DNA of 64,000 nucleotides from Acidobacteriota bacterium (GTDB lineage Bacteria; Acidobacteriota; Thermoanaerobaculia; Multivoradales; J023). Positions 18,851 to 28,108 of the stretch are shown piece after piece (position 1 is the first letter of the stretch; each line of letters starts with the position of its first letter). The notes under the pieces were generated by a model. The model ran no database searches, was not told the DNA's origin, and saw nothing but the letters and a program-made list of their open reading frames with translations. A program made the translations under genes and the position numbers. The DNA lies in the NCBI GenBank assembly GCA_029263315.1, contig JAJCXR010000065.1, forward strand, positions 124,001-188,000, given 5' to 3'.

Positions 18851-20449
18851 TCACCGGCGATACACTGCATACACCCCGACCTCCGCCAGCAGCGCGAAAT
18901 CCTCCCGCAAGCGCGTCTCAAAGCCTGGGAAATCCCCCAGTAGGCGCTCTCGGCCGACCGTATCGACGATCACCCAACGCAGCTCCTCGGCTTCGAGGCT
19001 GCGGCTGATCAGGGCGTCGCTGTCGGCATTGTCGCTGGCCAGGTAACTGACGCCTTGGCGAAACCACAGCAGCCCGGTGGGCGGAGTGTGGCCGGTGACA
19101 CCATAGAGCAGGCTGGGCTCGCCGAGCACGAAGAAGGAGTCCTCGGCGGGCATATGTTGCTCGATGAAGTCCAGCAGGGCTGAAAAGTCCTCGCCTTCTT
19201 GCGGATAGAGGCGCAGGCCCGCCAAGCGGGGATGGTGGAGGGCTGGGCCGAGGGCTGCGGGGCGCAGATCGTGCACTTGGCGGCTGGCGCTGAGGCCGTA
19301 ACCGGCGCCGGCCAGCAGCAGCCCCAAGGCCAGAACGGCGACCTGGTGGTGGCGCTCGGCGGCTGGCCAGAGGCTGGCGATCAGCAAGGCAAAGAGCAGT
19401 CCGGCGAAGGGCCAGTAGAGGGATTCGTTGTTGTTGGAGGTGTTGTAGCTCCACTGTTGAAGGAGCAGCAGAATGATGCAGGCCGCCAGCCAAAAACGGT
19501 GGCGGCGGTCCTGCGAGGTCCACCAACGCCGCGCCAGCAAGGCGCTGAGGCCATAAACTGCCAGCTCTCTCAGGGCGGGCCCCAGCATGTAGGCGAAGGT
19601 GCTGTGGACCGCCTCGGGCCTGACCACCTTGATGGCCATGCGAGCTCCCCAGGGGATGAGCATCTTGAGGCGTCCCGAGGCGGCGGGTACCTCGAAGACG
19701 TAACGTTGAAAAGCCGGCCAAGCATCGTTGGCGCTGAGGTAGACGGCCAGCAGCATCCAAGGCAGAGCCAAACCCGTGGTGAAGGCGACCATAGACGACC
19801 ATGGCTGTCCCGACCGTCGCCCGGCGAAGAGATCGAGAAGCAACAGCAGGCCGAGCCCCGCCACCGCCAAACCGCCGATGTTTTGTTTCGTCAAGATGGC
19901 GAGGCTGCCGGCCGTGCCCGCCAGTATCAACAAGGTGTTGGATTTCAGAACGGACGGAGTGGTCGTCGGTGGGCCCAATAATCCGCGGCCGGCGGCCAGG
20001 GCCCAAAGGCCCACCAAGGTCCAGAAGAAGGCGGTGGTATCAATATATGGCGCGCCGGGCGGCAAGAAGAACCAGCACCAGGTGGCCAGCGTCCCCAAGG
20101 TGGCCAGGAGGGCCCCGCGGCTCGACAGCAGTCGCCACACGAGCGCTCCCGCCACAGCGTTCAAGGCCGCGGCATGCAACAACGTGGCGCCGAGGCCGAC
20201 GCCGAAGAGGCCGAAGCACAGGGCTTGCTGCAAGTAGAGCACCAGGCCGCTGGGGGCCATGAAATCGACATAGGGACGCTGCCCAAGCCATAGACGGTAG
20301 CCCCCGTCGAAGGCAATGGAAAGATCCTCGAATTGGAAACCCAGCCGCCCCACATGCCAGAGGGCCAGACTGCTGAACAGGGCACCCAGCAAGAGCACCC
20401 AGAGGCTGCCCATTGGCTGGGTCGCGGTGGGCTCGTGGTCGGTGGTCAT
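18851..20449 (-). CDS. GT-C type membrane glycosyltransferase-like protein
   Basis: Protein of 532 residues with about eleven hydrophobic segments. The first lumenal loop has FEDLSIAFDGGYRLWLGQRPYVDFMAP, the DEG/acidic start and Y-x-D-F-x-x-P pattern of GT39/PMT-like enzymes that use polyprenyl-phosphate sugars. A soluble C-terminal part (from about 430) contains FSALLDFIEQHMPAEDSFFVLGEP. Its ATG follows the stop of the upstream gene by one base, so it is the last gene of a three-gene unit. Donor and acceptor are unknown. Confidence 0.75.
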   Translation of the reverse strand: MTTDHEPTATQPMGSLWVLLLGALFSSLALWHVGRLGFQFEDLSIAFDGGYRLWLGQRPYVDFMAPSGLVLYLQQALCFGLFGVGLGATLLHAAALNAVAGALVWRLLSSRGALLATLGTLATWCWFFLPPGAPYIDTTAFFWTLVGLWALAAGRGLLGPPTTTPSVLKSNTLLILAGTAGSLAILTKQNIGGLAVAGLGLLLLLDLFAGRRSGQPWSSMVAFTTGLALPWMLLAVYLSANDAWPAFQRYVFEVPAASGRLKMLIPWGARMAIKVVRPEAVHSTFAYMLGPALRELAVYGLSALLARRWWTSQDRRHRFWLAACIILLLLQQWSYNTSNNNESLYWPFAGLLFALLIASLWPAAERHHQVAVLALGLLLAGAGYGLSASRQVHDLRPAALGPALHHPRLAGLRLYPQEGEDFSALLDFIEQHMPAEDSFFVLGEPSLLYGVTGHTPPTGLLWFRQGVSYLASDNADSDALISRSLEAEELRWVIVDTVGRERLLGDFPGFETRLREDFALLAEVGVYAVYRR

Positions 20450-20450
20450 A

Positions 20451-21899
20451 TCAACCCAAGGGGAGTAGACGTCCTAGGGCGGCGCCGACGCCGCGGACCA
20501 TGTCGGCATGGCTCACGCAGTCGGTTCCGGAGATGGTGCCGACGCCAAAAGCCAGGATGAGCAGGCCGTTGATGAGCATCAGCACGGCGAAGACGGCGAC
20601 CCAAAACTTGCCACCCCGGGGGTGGCGCCTGCGGTGGGCCAGCCAGAGGGCGAGGCCGCTGGCCAGCAGCGGGGTATTTTCGATCAGGTAGCGCATCCCG
20701 AAGGCGTGACCGGCGGTGCCATCGGCGAGGGCGCCGATCAGATAGACGTGTAGCAGGAAGGTGGCCAGAAAGACCCGTGCCCAGCCGTGCTTCAGAGCGG
20801 CCCAGATCAAAGCGATGATGGCGAGCCCGGCCAGGGGTGTCCAGTAGACCAACCCGTGCAAGCACGAAAAAAGCACCTCGAAAAAGTGGTGTGACAGCAG
20901 CGAGACCTCGTTCTGCTCCAACTTGAAGCTACTGCTACCGACCCCGGTGCCGTAGCCGCTGGTGCCGTGCTGGGTCAAGTAGTGCAGCACTTGCACCGCC
21001 ACCGGTAGCATCAGAGCACCAAGTCCCACCACCGCATCACGGAGGGCGGCCCGCCAGGATCCTTGCCAAGCGCGTCGTAGCACCAGGGCCACCAGCAGCG
21101 GACAAAACATGGTGTTCTGGTAGCGCACGGTCATCAGCAGACCCAAGAGGAAACCCAGCACAGCGATGCCCTCCGACTCACCGTCCCAGCGCTGCCACCA
21201 CAGCAGGGTGAGCAGGGCGAGGAAGCCGAAGGACGTGGCATGGGACATGGAAGGGCTGATGAAGATGTAGAACACCGGCGAGCCCGCGAAGATCAGGCCG
21301 CCGGTGGCGAGCCAGGGATTGAGCCCATCCCGTAGGCTGGTGGGCGCAGCGTGACGCAGGGCCCGGCGACAGCAAGCCATGGTGGCCCAGAAACCGAGCC
21401 AACCGTAGACCAACGAGCCGAAGCCGTAGAAGAATTGGGGAATCAACCCATAGGAATCCGCCGTTCGTCCGGTGAGTTGGGCCGTCGCTGCTTCGACCGC
21501 CCAGCCGATGGCATAAAAGGGCACCATCACCAGGCCGGAGCCCACCGGCCAAGGCACCACGATGCGTCCCGTCTCTGGATGACGTCTGCCGTGCTTGCGC
21601 AGGGCCACCATCATGTTGTCTTCGTCCTCGGCGTCCGACGGCAAGCGGGCGTCGAGGGTCTCGAATTCGTTGCTGATGTCGGTGTCGAAATCGATCACCG
21701 CCGAACGGGCATAGAGAAAATAGGCAAGGCCGTCGGTCTTCACCAGCGTACCCGCCCGCGACAGCTTGATGGTCACCAGAAAGGTGAAGCTACCGAGCAG
21801 TAGAGTGGCCGCCAGGGACAGCAACAGCCAACGCCGGGGCGGCCAGGTCGAGGTGGGCTGCCAACGCTGAGTGCCGAGGACTCTGGAGAAGTCGCTCAT
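20451..21899 (-). CDS. GT-C-like polytopic membrane protein
   Basis: Protein of 482 residues. After TM1 the first loop reads KTDGLAYFLYARSAVIDFDTDISNEF, where an Asp in DGLAYFLYARS resembles the lumenal acidic motif of GT-C enzymes. Around ten further hydrophobic segments follow, with charged loops in between (for example RRAWQGSWRAALRD). It overlaps the upstream gene by 4 bases (ATGA) and ends one base before the next start, indicating translational coupling. It probably glycosylates a lipid-linked intermediate or protein on the periplasmic side. Confidence 0.72.
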   Translation of the reverse strand: MSDFSRVLGTQRWQPTSTWPPRRWLLLSLAATLLLGSFTFLVTIKLSRAGTLVKTDGLAYFLYARSAVIDFDTDISNEFETLDARLPSDAEDEDNMMVALRKHGRRHPETGRIVVPWPVGSGLVMVPFYAIGWAVEAATAQLTGRTADSYGLIPQFFYGFGSLVYGWLGFWATMACCRRALRHAAPTSLRDGLNPWLATGGLIFAGSPVFYIFISPSMSHATSFGFLALLTLLWWQRWDGESEGIAVLGFLLGLLMTVRYQNTMFCPLLVALVLRRAWQGSWRAALRDAVVGLGALMLPVAVQVLHYLTQHGTSGYGTGVGSSSFKLEQNEVSLLSHHFFEVLFSCLHGLVYWTPLAGLAIIALIWAALKHGWARVFLATFLLHVYLIGALADGTAGHAFGMRYLIENTPLLASGLALWLAHRRRHPRGGKFWVAVFAVLMLINGLLILAFGVGTISGTDCVSHADMVRGVGAALGRLLPLG

Positions 21900-23284
21900 C
21901 GTGCCATCTCCGTCGTCGGGGTAGGTGGTGGGGCCCCTCGTCCGACGAAGTGGCGCTGGGCTCGACCGAGGAGCCCGTCGAGGGCCAGGGCCGTGGGGAC
22001 GATCAGCAGGGCCGACACCGGAAGAAAGATACGCGCATTGACGTAAGCGACGATCACCACCGGCAGGCTACCCAGCAGGAAGAGCAGGTAGTGCTGGGCC
22101 ACAAGGCGGCGTCGATGCCACAGCTGGACCATGCCCCAGGTACCGAGCAGCAACAGGAACCAGCGTTCCCCGAAGGCGATCAAGTGCTTGGCCCGTCGCT
22201 TGGCCGGCGATTCGCCGAGCACCGAGGGGGGCATCGGCTCGGCGGTCAAGGTCCGGCGGATCTTGTGTCCCACGAGTTTCAGGTAGGCCGTCGGGTGTTG
22301 GCGAAGGAAGTTGCGGGTCTGTTGTTGAAACCAGTGATGCAGGGCCATTTCGTCGAGGTCGACGGGGATGTCGTCGGCCACGTAGTAGGGCGGCACCCAG
22401 GTGCCGAGGTAGGCGCCGCTGGCTGCCTCTTGGCGTAAATCGACGCCGTTGAAGATGTCGATGGCCGGCGGCCTGAGGCCGGCGGTGACTTCATTGTTGG
22501 AGCCCCACAGGGCGGCGGTGGATTCGGTATTGCCGAGCAAGGGCTCCCCCAAGGTCCACCAGTTGCGTGCTCCCCAGGCGAGGATCGGCAGAGCGGTCAC
22601 CAGGGTGAAGAGCGCCAGGTTGCGGAGGGCTTGGCTCCGGGCTGTGGAGTGCCAGGCTCGCCACAGCAGCCACAGGCCCAAGAGGCCGATCACCAAACCC
22701 ACGGAGGGCCGGTTGAGGAAGGCCATGGCGAGGCTGAGACCGGCCCACAGTCGACTGCCCTCCCCGCCGGGTCCTGGCTCGGCCCGCAGCAACAGGTGAA
22801 GGGCCAGGAGGGTAAAGAGCAGGGACGGCGGCTCGCTCCAGATGCCACCGGAGGTGAAGACAAGGGTTGGCAGCAGGGCGGTGATCGCCATGGCCAGGAG
22901 GACGGCCCTTGGCGAGCCCCCGGCCTGTTGTGCCATGCGGCCGAGCAGGGGCACGAGGAGCAGGGCGCAGAGCAGGACCCACACCATGGCAACCCAAGGG
23001 GACAGCCCGAAGATGGCGTAGAGGGCGGCCAAGGGTAGGATCATGCCCGGCGGTCGTTTGGCGGTGGCGGGGCCCTCGGCGAAAAGACGGTACTTGCCGG
23101 TCTCCACCAAGGTGGTGGCCAGCCGGTGGTAATCGATCTCGTCGGTCTCGTCCAACAGATGGAAGTCACCCTGCCGCGCTTCCGGATGGGCGATGGCGAA
23201 AAAGAACCCGAGGCGTACCGCCAAGGCGAGCAATACCAAGATCGCTCCCATGGCGACCGATGATCGAGGGTTTACTTCGTCCAT
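21896..23284 (-). CDS. Dolichyl-phosphate-mannose-mannosyltransferase-like (GT39/ArnT-type) membrane protein
   Basis: About 462 residues from the ATG at 23284, chosen because GAGG lies 6 bases upstream; longer in-frame starts exist up to 23377. The first loop has the acidic motif LLDETDEIDYHRLATTLVETGKY, then ATAKRPPGMILPLAALYAIFG, strongly reminiscent of PMT/ArnT family proteins (D-E plus RPPG). About ten membrane segments follow. It is the first of three overlapping GT-C genes, so the three enzymes may build or decorate one glycan in sequence. Confidence 0.8.
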   Translation of the reverse strand: MDEVNPRSSVAMGAILVLLALAVRLGFFFAIAHPEARQGDFHLLDETDEIDYHRLATTLVETGKYRLFAEGPATAKRPPGMILPLAALYAIFGLSPWVAMVWVLLCALLLVPLLGRMAQQAGGSPRAVLLAMAITALLPTLVFTSGGIWSEPPSLLFTLLALHLLLRAEPGPGGEGSRLWAGLSLAMAFLNRPSVGLVIGLLGLWLLWRAWHSTARSQALRNLALFTLVTALPILAWGARNWWTLGEPLLGNTESTAALWGSNNEVTAGLRPPAIDIFNGVDLRQEAASGAYLGTWVPPYYVADDIPVDLDEMALHHWFQQQTRNFLRQHPTAYLKLVGHKIRRTLTAEPMPPSVLGESPAKRRAKHLIAFGERWFLLLLGTWGMVQLWHRRRLVAQHYLLFLLGSLPVVIVAYVNARIFLPVSALLIVPTALALDGLLGRAQRHFVGRGAPPPTPTTEMAR

Positions 23285-23399
23285 ACCCATCCTCGAGACC
23301 CTATCTCCCGGAGGCAAACAGTGACGGCAAGATGGCAGCTTATCAGGCGGTACGGGCGATTCGGTACGGCGGAGCACAGCCGCGGAAGGCGCCGGGTCG

Positions 23400-24797
23400 T
23401 CAGACGGCGATATGGCCCAACTTCTTCAGCCGCCAGACGAGCATCTGGGCATCGATCTGGGGCATCGGGCTCATTTTGAGGATGGACTTGATGTCGAACG
23501 AGCCGTCGACCCGGGTGAGCATGAAACCTTCCTGGGGCGAGATGTCGAGCTTGGTGAGCTCATCCATGCCGCATTTCAGCTTGGGGACGCTGGTCAGTGT
23601 GACGCCGTCGCGTTCCAGCGCCCGCTGGACTTCCTTCTCGCCATCCTCGGCGGCGGACTGGATCGAGCCGTGGCTCCCCGTCGCCGATTTCGAACCGCGA
23701 AACTTCTTGAGAGCAGACTCCAAGTCGCCGCTGCGAAAAGCTTCCTGGGCCTCACGCAGCAGTTTGTCGGCCTCCGAAAGGGCGGGCTGTGGCGCTGGAG
23801 TCTGCGCCATCGGCTGTTGGGGCATGCTGGGCATTGCGCCGCCGCCGGTGGCATAGTGCAGCGTACGTCCTGTGCCGAGATCGACGCCCGGTGGCGGCTG
23901 GTAAGCCATTTGCGGCATCTGTTGGGGATACTGCAGGCCCATATTCTGCGGATATTGCATGCCCTGTTGCTGCTGAGGGTGCTGCTGCTGGGGGTGCTGC
24001 TGAGGGTGCTGCTGCTGGGGTGGCTGCTGGGTTGTGTCTTGGGGCACAGCGACCGTGGCCGGGGTCTCGACGGGCACCTCGACTTTGACAATGCGTGGAC
24101 GCACCATCTTGAGGTTGCCGGCGCTGACCTGGTCGGCGAACAGATTGGCCACTTGAAAGAGGCTGACCTGCGCATCTTGGCTGATTTCTTCGACACTGCG
24201 GTCGTCATCGACCCAGGCGAGGAGCTGTTGGTCGATTTCTTCGATGCTGTCGATGGTGGAAAAATCGTTGACCACGGATACCGGGACGCAGAGATTCGAA
24301 GGTACCAGCTCTCGAATGCGCAGCCATTCGTCGACCCGCCGGGAACCTTCGAGGACGATGCCTTGCACGTCGAGGTGCATGCGGATCATTGTCTCGGTCG
24401 GCAGCTCATCGTCGAGGAACTCGAACTCGCCCTCTTCCCAAGTGAAAATGTCGTAGATGCTCTCCTCGGCCTTGAGACGCAGCATCTGATGCAGGTCTTC
24501 CTCCGAGATGGCCCCCATGGTCACCAGGATTTTTCCGAGGAGCTGTTGCTCGGACTTTTGCTGAGCTATGGCCGCGTCGATGGTCTCTTCGGGAATGAAG
24601 CCATGGGAGGCCAGAAAACGCCCCAGGTACTCGGCGGGATCCGTCGAGGCAGACGAGATGATGGCACCGCCCGCGAAGAAGATTTTCTTCTTCACTTTGC
24701 TGCCCTCGATGGCCAAGGTGCCGGTTTTCTGTCCCATGGAGAGCCATTGCAGCAACTCCGCGAGCGCCATGGTCTTTAAATTGCCTGAAATTCCCAT
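23400..24797 (-). CDS. DUF4388 (PATAN-type) domain protein with Gln/Pro-rich linker
   Basis: Protein of 465 residues. The N-terminus reads MGISGNLKTMALAELLQWLS then GQKTGTLAI..KKKIFFAGGAIISS, a textbook DUF4388 domain. A middle helical part includes LGRFLASHGFIPEETIDAAI and ESIYDIFTWEEGEFEFLDDE, resembling GspE N-domain-like and DUF4388 extensions. Residues about 255-300 form a low-complexity QHPQQ repeat. The C-terminus is a winged-helix-like domain (FMLTRVDGSFDIKSILKMS...MLVWRLKKLGHI). DUF4388 proteins act in signalling or gliding in myxobacteria and cyanobacteria. It probably belongs to the unit with the GT-C genes. Confidence 0.82.
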   Translation of the reverse strand: MGISGNLKTMALAELLQWLSMGQKTGTLAIEGSKVKKKIFFAGGAIISSASTDPAEYLGRFLASHGFIPEETIDAAIAQQKSEQQLLGKILVTMGAISEEDLHQMLRLKAEESIYDIFTWEEGEFEFLDDELPTETMIRMHLDVQGIVLEGSRRVDEWLRIRELVPSNLCVPVSVVNDFSTIDSIEEIDQQLLAWVDDDRSVEEISQDAQVSLFQVANLFADQVSAGNLKMVRPRIVKVEVPVETPATVAVPQDTTQQPPQQQHPQQHPQQQHPQQQQGMQYPQNMGLQYPQQMPQMAYQPPPGVDLGTGRTLHYATGGGAMPSMPQQPMAQTPAPQPALSEADKLLREAQEAFRSGDLESALKKFRGSKSATGSHGSIQSAAEDGEKEVQRALERDGVTLTSVPKLKCGMDELTKLDISPQEGFMLTRVDGSFDIKSILKMSPMPQIDAQMLVWRLKKLGHIAV

Positions 24798-25045
24798 AGG
24801 CGGCTTGGCATCGACGGCGGATCCAGTTCGTTGTGAATGGGCCCGCGGTTCGCAACCGGAGCCGAGACCTCCGCGTCGCGGGTGTCAGCAGTCGACCAAC
24901 CTGCCGAGGGCAGGGGACGATGGCCAGACCGGCGACGAATCAGCGTCATGCTATCTCACGCATGGCGAGGCGTACCAGCCCCCACGGGCAAAAGCCTCAC
25001 AGGTAAAAGTCTCTGTGCTTTGATCCTTGAATCTTGTCCCTCTGC

Positions 25046-25537
25046 TCATCGATCGTAGGCCCGGGTTGTTCCGCGCTGACCTTGGTAGTGGCTGGAGGAA
25101 CGCGGATCACCGTAGGGAACCTCCGGCTCGGATTCCATGCGGATGAAAATCAACTGGGCGATGCGGCGGCCGGCGTCGAGCACAAAGGGCTCAGGGCCGA
25201 GATTCTGCAGCTCGAGGGTGATGTCGCCCTCGAATCCCGGGTCGCACCAGCCGGCCATGGAATGGTTGATCCACAGGCGCCCGAGGGTGGACTTGAGCTT
25301 CAAGTCGCAGGCCACATCATGGGGAATACGTACCATTTCGAGGGTACTGGCCAAGACCACCTCGCCGGGGAACAGCTTGATGTGGGGGGCACGGAATTCT
25401 TCCGGGTCCCGGGTCGGGCAGATCCAGTGGTCGCTGACCCGAATGTCGTAACTGGCCGAGTTCACTTGCGCCTCGACGAAGGGCTCAACGCCTCCGTTCT
25501 GACCCCATTGGCGTATCCAGGTATCTGGCTTGATCAT
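25046..25537 (-). CDS. dcd: dCTP deaminase
   Basis: Protein of 163 residues, slightly shorter than the usual 170-190. It deaminates dCTP to dUTP for thymidylate synthesis. Visible motifs are NSASYDIRVSD, the active-site segment KSTLGRLWINHSMAGWCDPGFEG (with GRLWIN in place of the usual GR.GL), the ITLELQN beta-strand with the catalytic Glu, and GRRIAQLIF. The C-terminal YQGQRGTTRAYDR matches the lid that closes over the nucleotide. It lies downstream of the glpX-like gene on the same strand. A bifunctional dCTP deaminase/dUTPase is possible. Confidence 0.88.
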   Translation of the reverse strand: MIKPDTWIRQWGQNGGVEPFVEAQVNSASYDIRVSDHWICPTRDPEEFRAPHIKLFPGEVVLASTLEMVRIPHDVACDLKLKSTLGRLWINHSMAGWCDPGFEGDITLELQNLGPEPFVLDAGRRIAQLIFIRMESEPEVPYGDPRSSSHYQGQRGTTRAYDR

Positions 25538-25623
25538 GGTCCCGTTGTTCTCATGTAATTCTGTTGTCGCTCATTTGGCGGTCTGGGTGGGTGACGTCCC
25601 GGGCCGTCGGTGCTCTGCTGAGC

Positions 25624-26607
25624 CTAGTAAAATTGCACTGGATGGAGAGTGTCGTCACGCCGGATGGTGTCGATAAAGCGCACCATGCCATTGGTGAGTG
25701 ACATCAACAAGCTCGACGTGCGACAGCCGCCGCCGAAGAAACGGACACCCCGCAGCAACTCGCTGTCGGTCACTCCGGTGGAGCAGACGAAAAGCTGCTC
25801 GCCGGGGGCCAAGTCGAGGGAGGAATAGATCTGTTGGAGATCGTCGAAACCGCGTTCGTCGAGCAGCTTCTTCTGGTCCTCATGGCGGGCGATGAGACGA
25901 CCTTGGATCTCACCTCCGAGGCAACGCATGGCGGCGGCCGTGAGCACCCCTTCCGGCGCCCCACCAATGCCCATCACCGCGTGCACGCCGGTGCCACGCA
26001 CCGCCGCTGAAATACTGGCGGCGAGGTCGCCGTCCGGGATCAACCGAATGCGGGCCCCGGCGGCGCGAATGTCGTGGATCATCTGGCGATGGCGGGGGCG
26101 GTCGAGGACCACCACCGTCAAGTCGCTCACCTCACGTCCGAAGGCGCGGGCGATGTTGCGCAGGTTCTCCGGCACCGGCGCGTCGATATGGATGACGCCG
26201 CGGGCGGTGGGGCCGACGACGATCTTCTCCATATAGACATCGGGCAGGTCGAGCAGGCCACCCTGCTCTGCAGCGGCCATGGAGGTGACGGCGCCGGGGG
26301 CACCGGTAGCGCATTGATGGGTTCCTTCCAGCGGGATGACCGCCAAGTCGATGACGCTGCCGCTCCCCTCCGGTGAAGCACCGCCCACCGAATCTCCATC
26401 GACGATGATCGAGGTCCCTTGGCGCTGTCGCTCGCCGATGACGATGCGGCCGGTGATATCGATGTTGTCGAGGGCATGGCGCATTGCTTCCGAAGCCACC
26501 TGGTCCGAACGCTCGTGGTCACCGAAGCCCATGGTCTGAGCGGCGGCGATGGCGGCGCTCTCGGTGACCTCGACCAAACTACCCTGCAGCGTCGGCCCTC
26601 GACCCAT
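25624..26607 (-). CDS. glpX: GlpX-like class II fructose-1,6-bisphosphatase with a substituted metal-ligand position
   Basis: Protein of 327 residues aligning along the length of GlpX: VTESAAIAAA, SDQVASEAMR, VIGE at 56-59, PLEGT at 92-96, YMEKIVVGP, GRLIARHEDQ-type region and IGGAPEGVLTAAA. GlpX hydrolyses fructose-1,6-bisphosphate in gluconeogenesis. Compared with E. coli GlpX as I recall it, the Lys29 position is His31, Asp33 is Asp35, Glu57 is Glu59, Glu88 is Glu94, but Asp85 is Ile91. The strand between 60 and 80 is also divergent. Activity may therefore be altered. The start overlaps the end of the acyl-CoA dehydrogenase gene by one base. Confidence 0.82.
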   Translation of the reverse strand: MGRGPTLQGSLVEVTESAAIAAAQTMGFGDHERSDQVASEAMRHALDNIDITGRIVIGERQRQGTSIIVDGDSVGGASPEGSGSVIDLAVIPLEGTHQCATGAPGAVTSMAAAEQGGLLDLPDVYMEKIVVGPTARGVIHIDAPVPENLRNIARAFGREVSDLTVVVLDRPRHRQMIHDIRAAGARIRLIPDGDLAASISAAVRGTGVHAVMGIGGAPEGVLTAAAMRCLGGEIQGRLIARHEDQKKLLDERGFDDLQQIYSSLDLAPGEQLFVCSTGVTDSELLRGVRFFGGGCRTSSLLMSLTNGMVRFIDTIRRDDTLHPVQFY

Positions 26608-27830
26608 CAGCTGGCCCTCTGGGCGACCTCGACCTTGTGCCGGGCGTCGTCGGTCTGAGGCGCGTTGAAGGCGGCGATGCCGGTGATGCTCTGGCCGATG
26701 ATCAAACCGTGGATGTCGTGGGTACCCTCGTAGGTGTAGACCGACTCGATGTTGAGCATGTGACGGATCACCGGGTAGTCATCGACAATGCCATTGGCGC
26801 CGAGGATCTCCCGCGCCAGCTTGGCGCATTCGCGGGCCACCCAGACATTGTTGCGCTTGCCGAGGGAGATATGTTGATGCTTGAGCTTGCCGGCATCCTT
26901 GAGGCGTCCCATCTGCAAGGCGGTGAATTGGCCCTTGGTGATCTCGCTCACCATCCACACCAGCTTCTCCTGGATCAGCTGATGGCAGGCGATCGGCTGA
27001 CCGTTCCACTGGATCCGCTCCTTCGAGTACTCGAGGGCGGTGTTGTAGCAATCCATGGCCGCCCCTAGACCACCCCAGGCGATGCCGTAGCGGGCTTGGT
27101 TGAGGCACATCAGGGCATTCTTCAAACCGACGGTCTTGGGCAGGATGGCGTCGGCCGGAATGCGACAGTTGACGAACCCGAGCTCCGAGGTGGTCGAGGC
27201 GCGGAGGGAAAATTTGCCGTGCTGATCCGAGCTGGTGAAACCGGGGGTGCCCTTGTCGACCAAGAAGCCACGCACACCGTCGTCGGTCTGCGCCCAGACG
27301 ACGGCGATGTCGGCCAGGGTGCCGTTGGTGATCCACTGCTTGGAGCCGTTGAGCACCCATTCGTTGCCGTCTTTCTTGGCGGTGGTGCGCATGCCCCCCG
27401 GATTGGAGCCGAAGTCGGGCTCCGTCAAGCCGAAGCAACCGATGGCTTCGCCGGAGGCCAGGGCGGGAATCCAGCGGTCTTTCTGTTCTTGGGAGCCGAA
27501 GGCATAGATCGGATACATCACCAAAGAGCTTTGCACCGATACGAAGCTGCGCAGGCCCGAATCACCTCTTTCGAGCTCCTGCATGATCAACCCGTAGGCA
27601 ACATTGCCCAGACCGGGCAGGCCGTACTCGTCGATGGTGGCGCCAAAAAGACCGAGCTCGGCGATCTTGGGCACCAGCTCGAGGGGGGTGCGGGCCTCGC
27701 GATGGCATTCCTCGATGATCGGGACGACCATGTCGTCGACGAATTCTCGGACGGTATCGCGGGCCAATCGCTCGTCATCTTCGAGCAGCGAATCGAAATC
27801 TAGAAAATCAACACCGGGGAAACGGCTCAA
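26607..27830 (-). CDS. gcdH: Glutaryl-CoA dehydrogenase (acyl-CoA dehydrogenase family)
   Basis: Flavoprotein of 407 residues, oxidatively decarboxylating glutaryl-CoA to crotonyl-CoA in lysine, tryptophan and aromatic catabolism. The start is a TTG at 27830 preceded by AAAGGAGGAG at good distance; ATG upstream (27884) would add residues unlike the family. Motifs: CFGLTEPDFGSNPGGMRT, WITNGTLADIAVVWAQ, YGIAWGGLGAA, and YEGTHDIHGLIIGQSITGI near the C-terminus, where the Glu is the catalytic base. The THDIHGLIIGQ sequence is characteristic of glutaryl-CoA dehydrogenases rather than generic family members. The catabolic cluster at 31-38 kb may supply its substrate. Confidence 0.9.
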   Translation of the reverse strand: MSRFPGVDFLDFDSLLEDDERLARDTVREFVDDMVVPIIEECHREARTPLELVPKIAELGLFGATIDEYGLPGLGNVAYGLIMQELERGDSGLRSFVSVQSSLVMYPIYAFGSQEQKDRWIPALASGEAIGCFGLTEPDFGSNPGGMRTTAKKDGNEWVLNGSKQWITNGTLADIAVVWAQTDDGVRGFLVDKGTPGFTSSDQHGKFSLRASTTSELGFVNCRIPADAILPKTVGLKNALMCLNQARYGIAWGGLGAAMDCYNTALEYSKERIQWNGQPIACHQLIQEKLVWMVSEITKGQFTALQMGRLKDAGKLKHQHISLGKRNNVWVARECAKLAREILGANGIVDDYPVIRHMLNIESVYTYEGTHDIHGLIIGQSITGIAAFNAPQTDDARHKVEVAQRAS

Positions 27831-28108
27831 GGGGAGCTCCTCCTTTGACGAACGGTGGCGAACCCATGTTGGGCCAGCGACCACCGATGCATGCTATCTG
27901 CGGTCCGAGACATCACGGCACTTCGGTGCCATGGCTGCCGCGTATTTGGGCGTATCGGGTCGGGTGCCTGTTCGAAGGGCATGGGGTTCCGGATGGGGCT
28001 GCGAGAGCGCGCTGGGGCAAGGGATCTTCGGAACCGTCCGAGCATGGTCAGCAAGCGCCGACCACTTGCGGAATCATAGCATGGGCCCGAAAAAGTTTTG
28101 GCGATAAG

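Noticed and set aside
23920..24040. Possible micro-satellite or assembly artefact in the CAG-like repeat of the DUF4388 gene
   Set aside because: The repeat stays in frame and encodes a QHPQQ linker between two structured parts, which is normal for such proteins.
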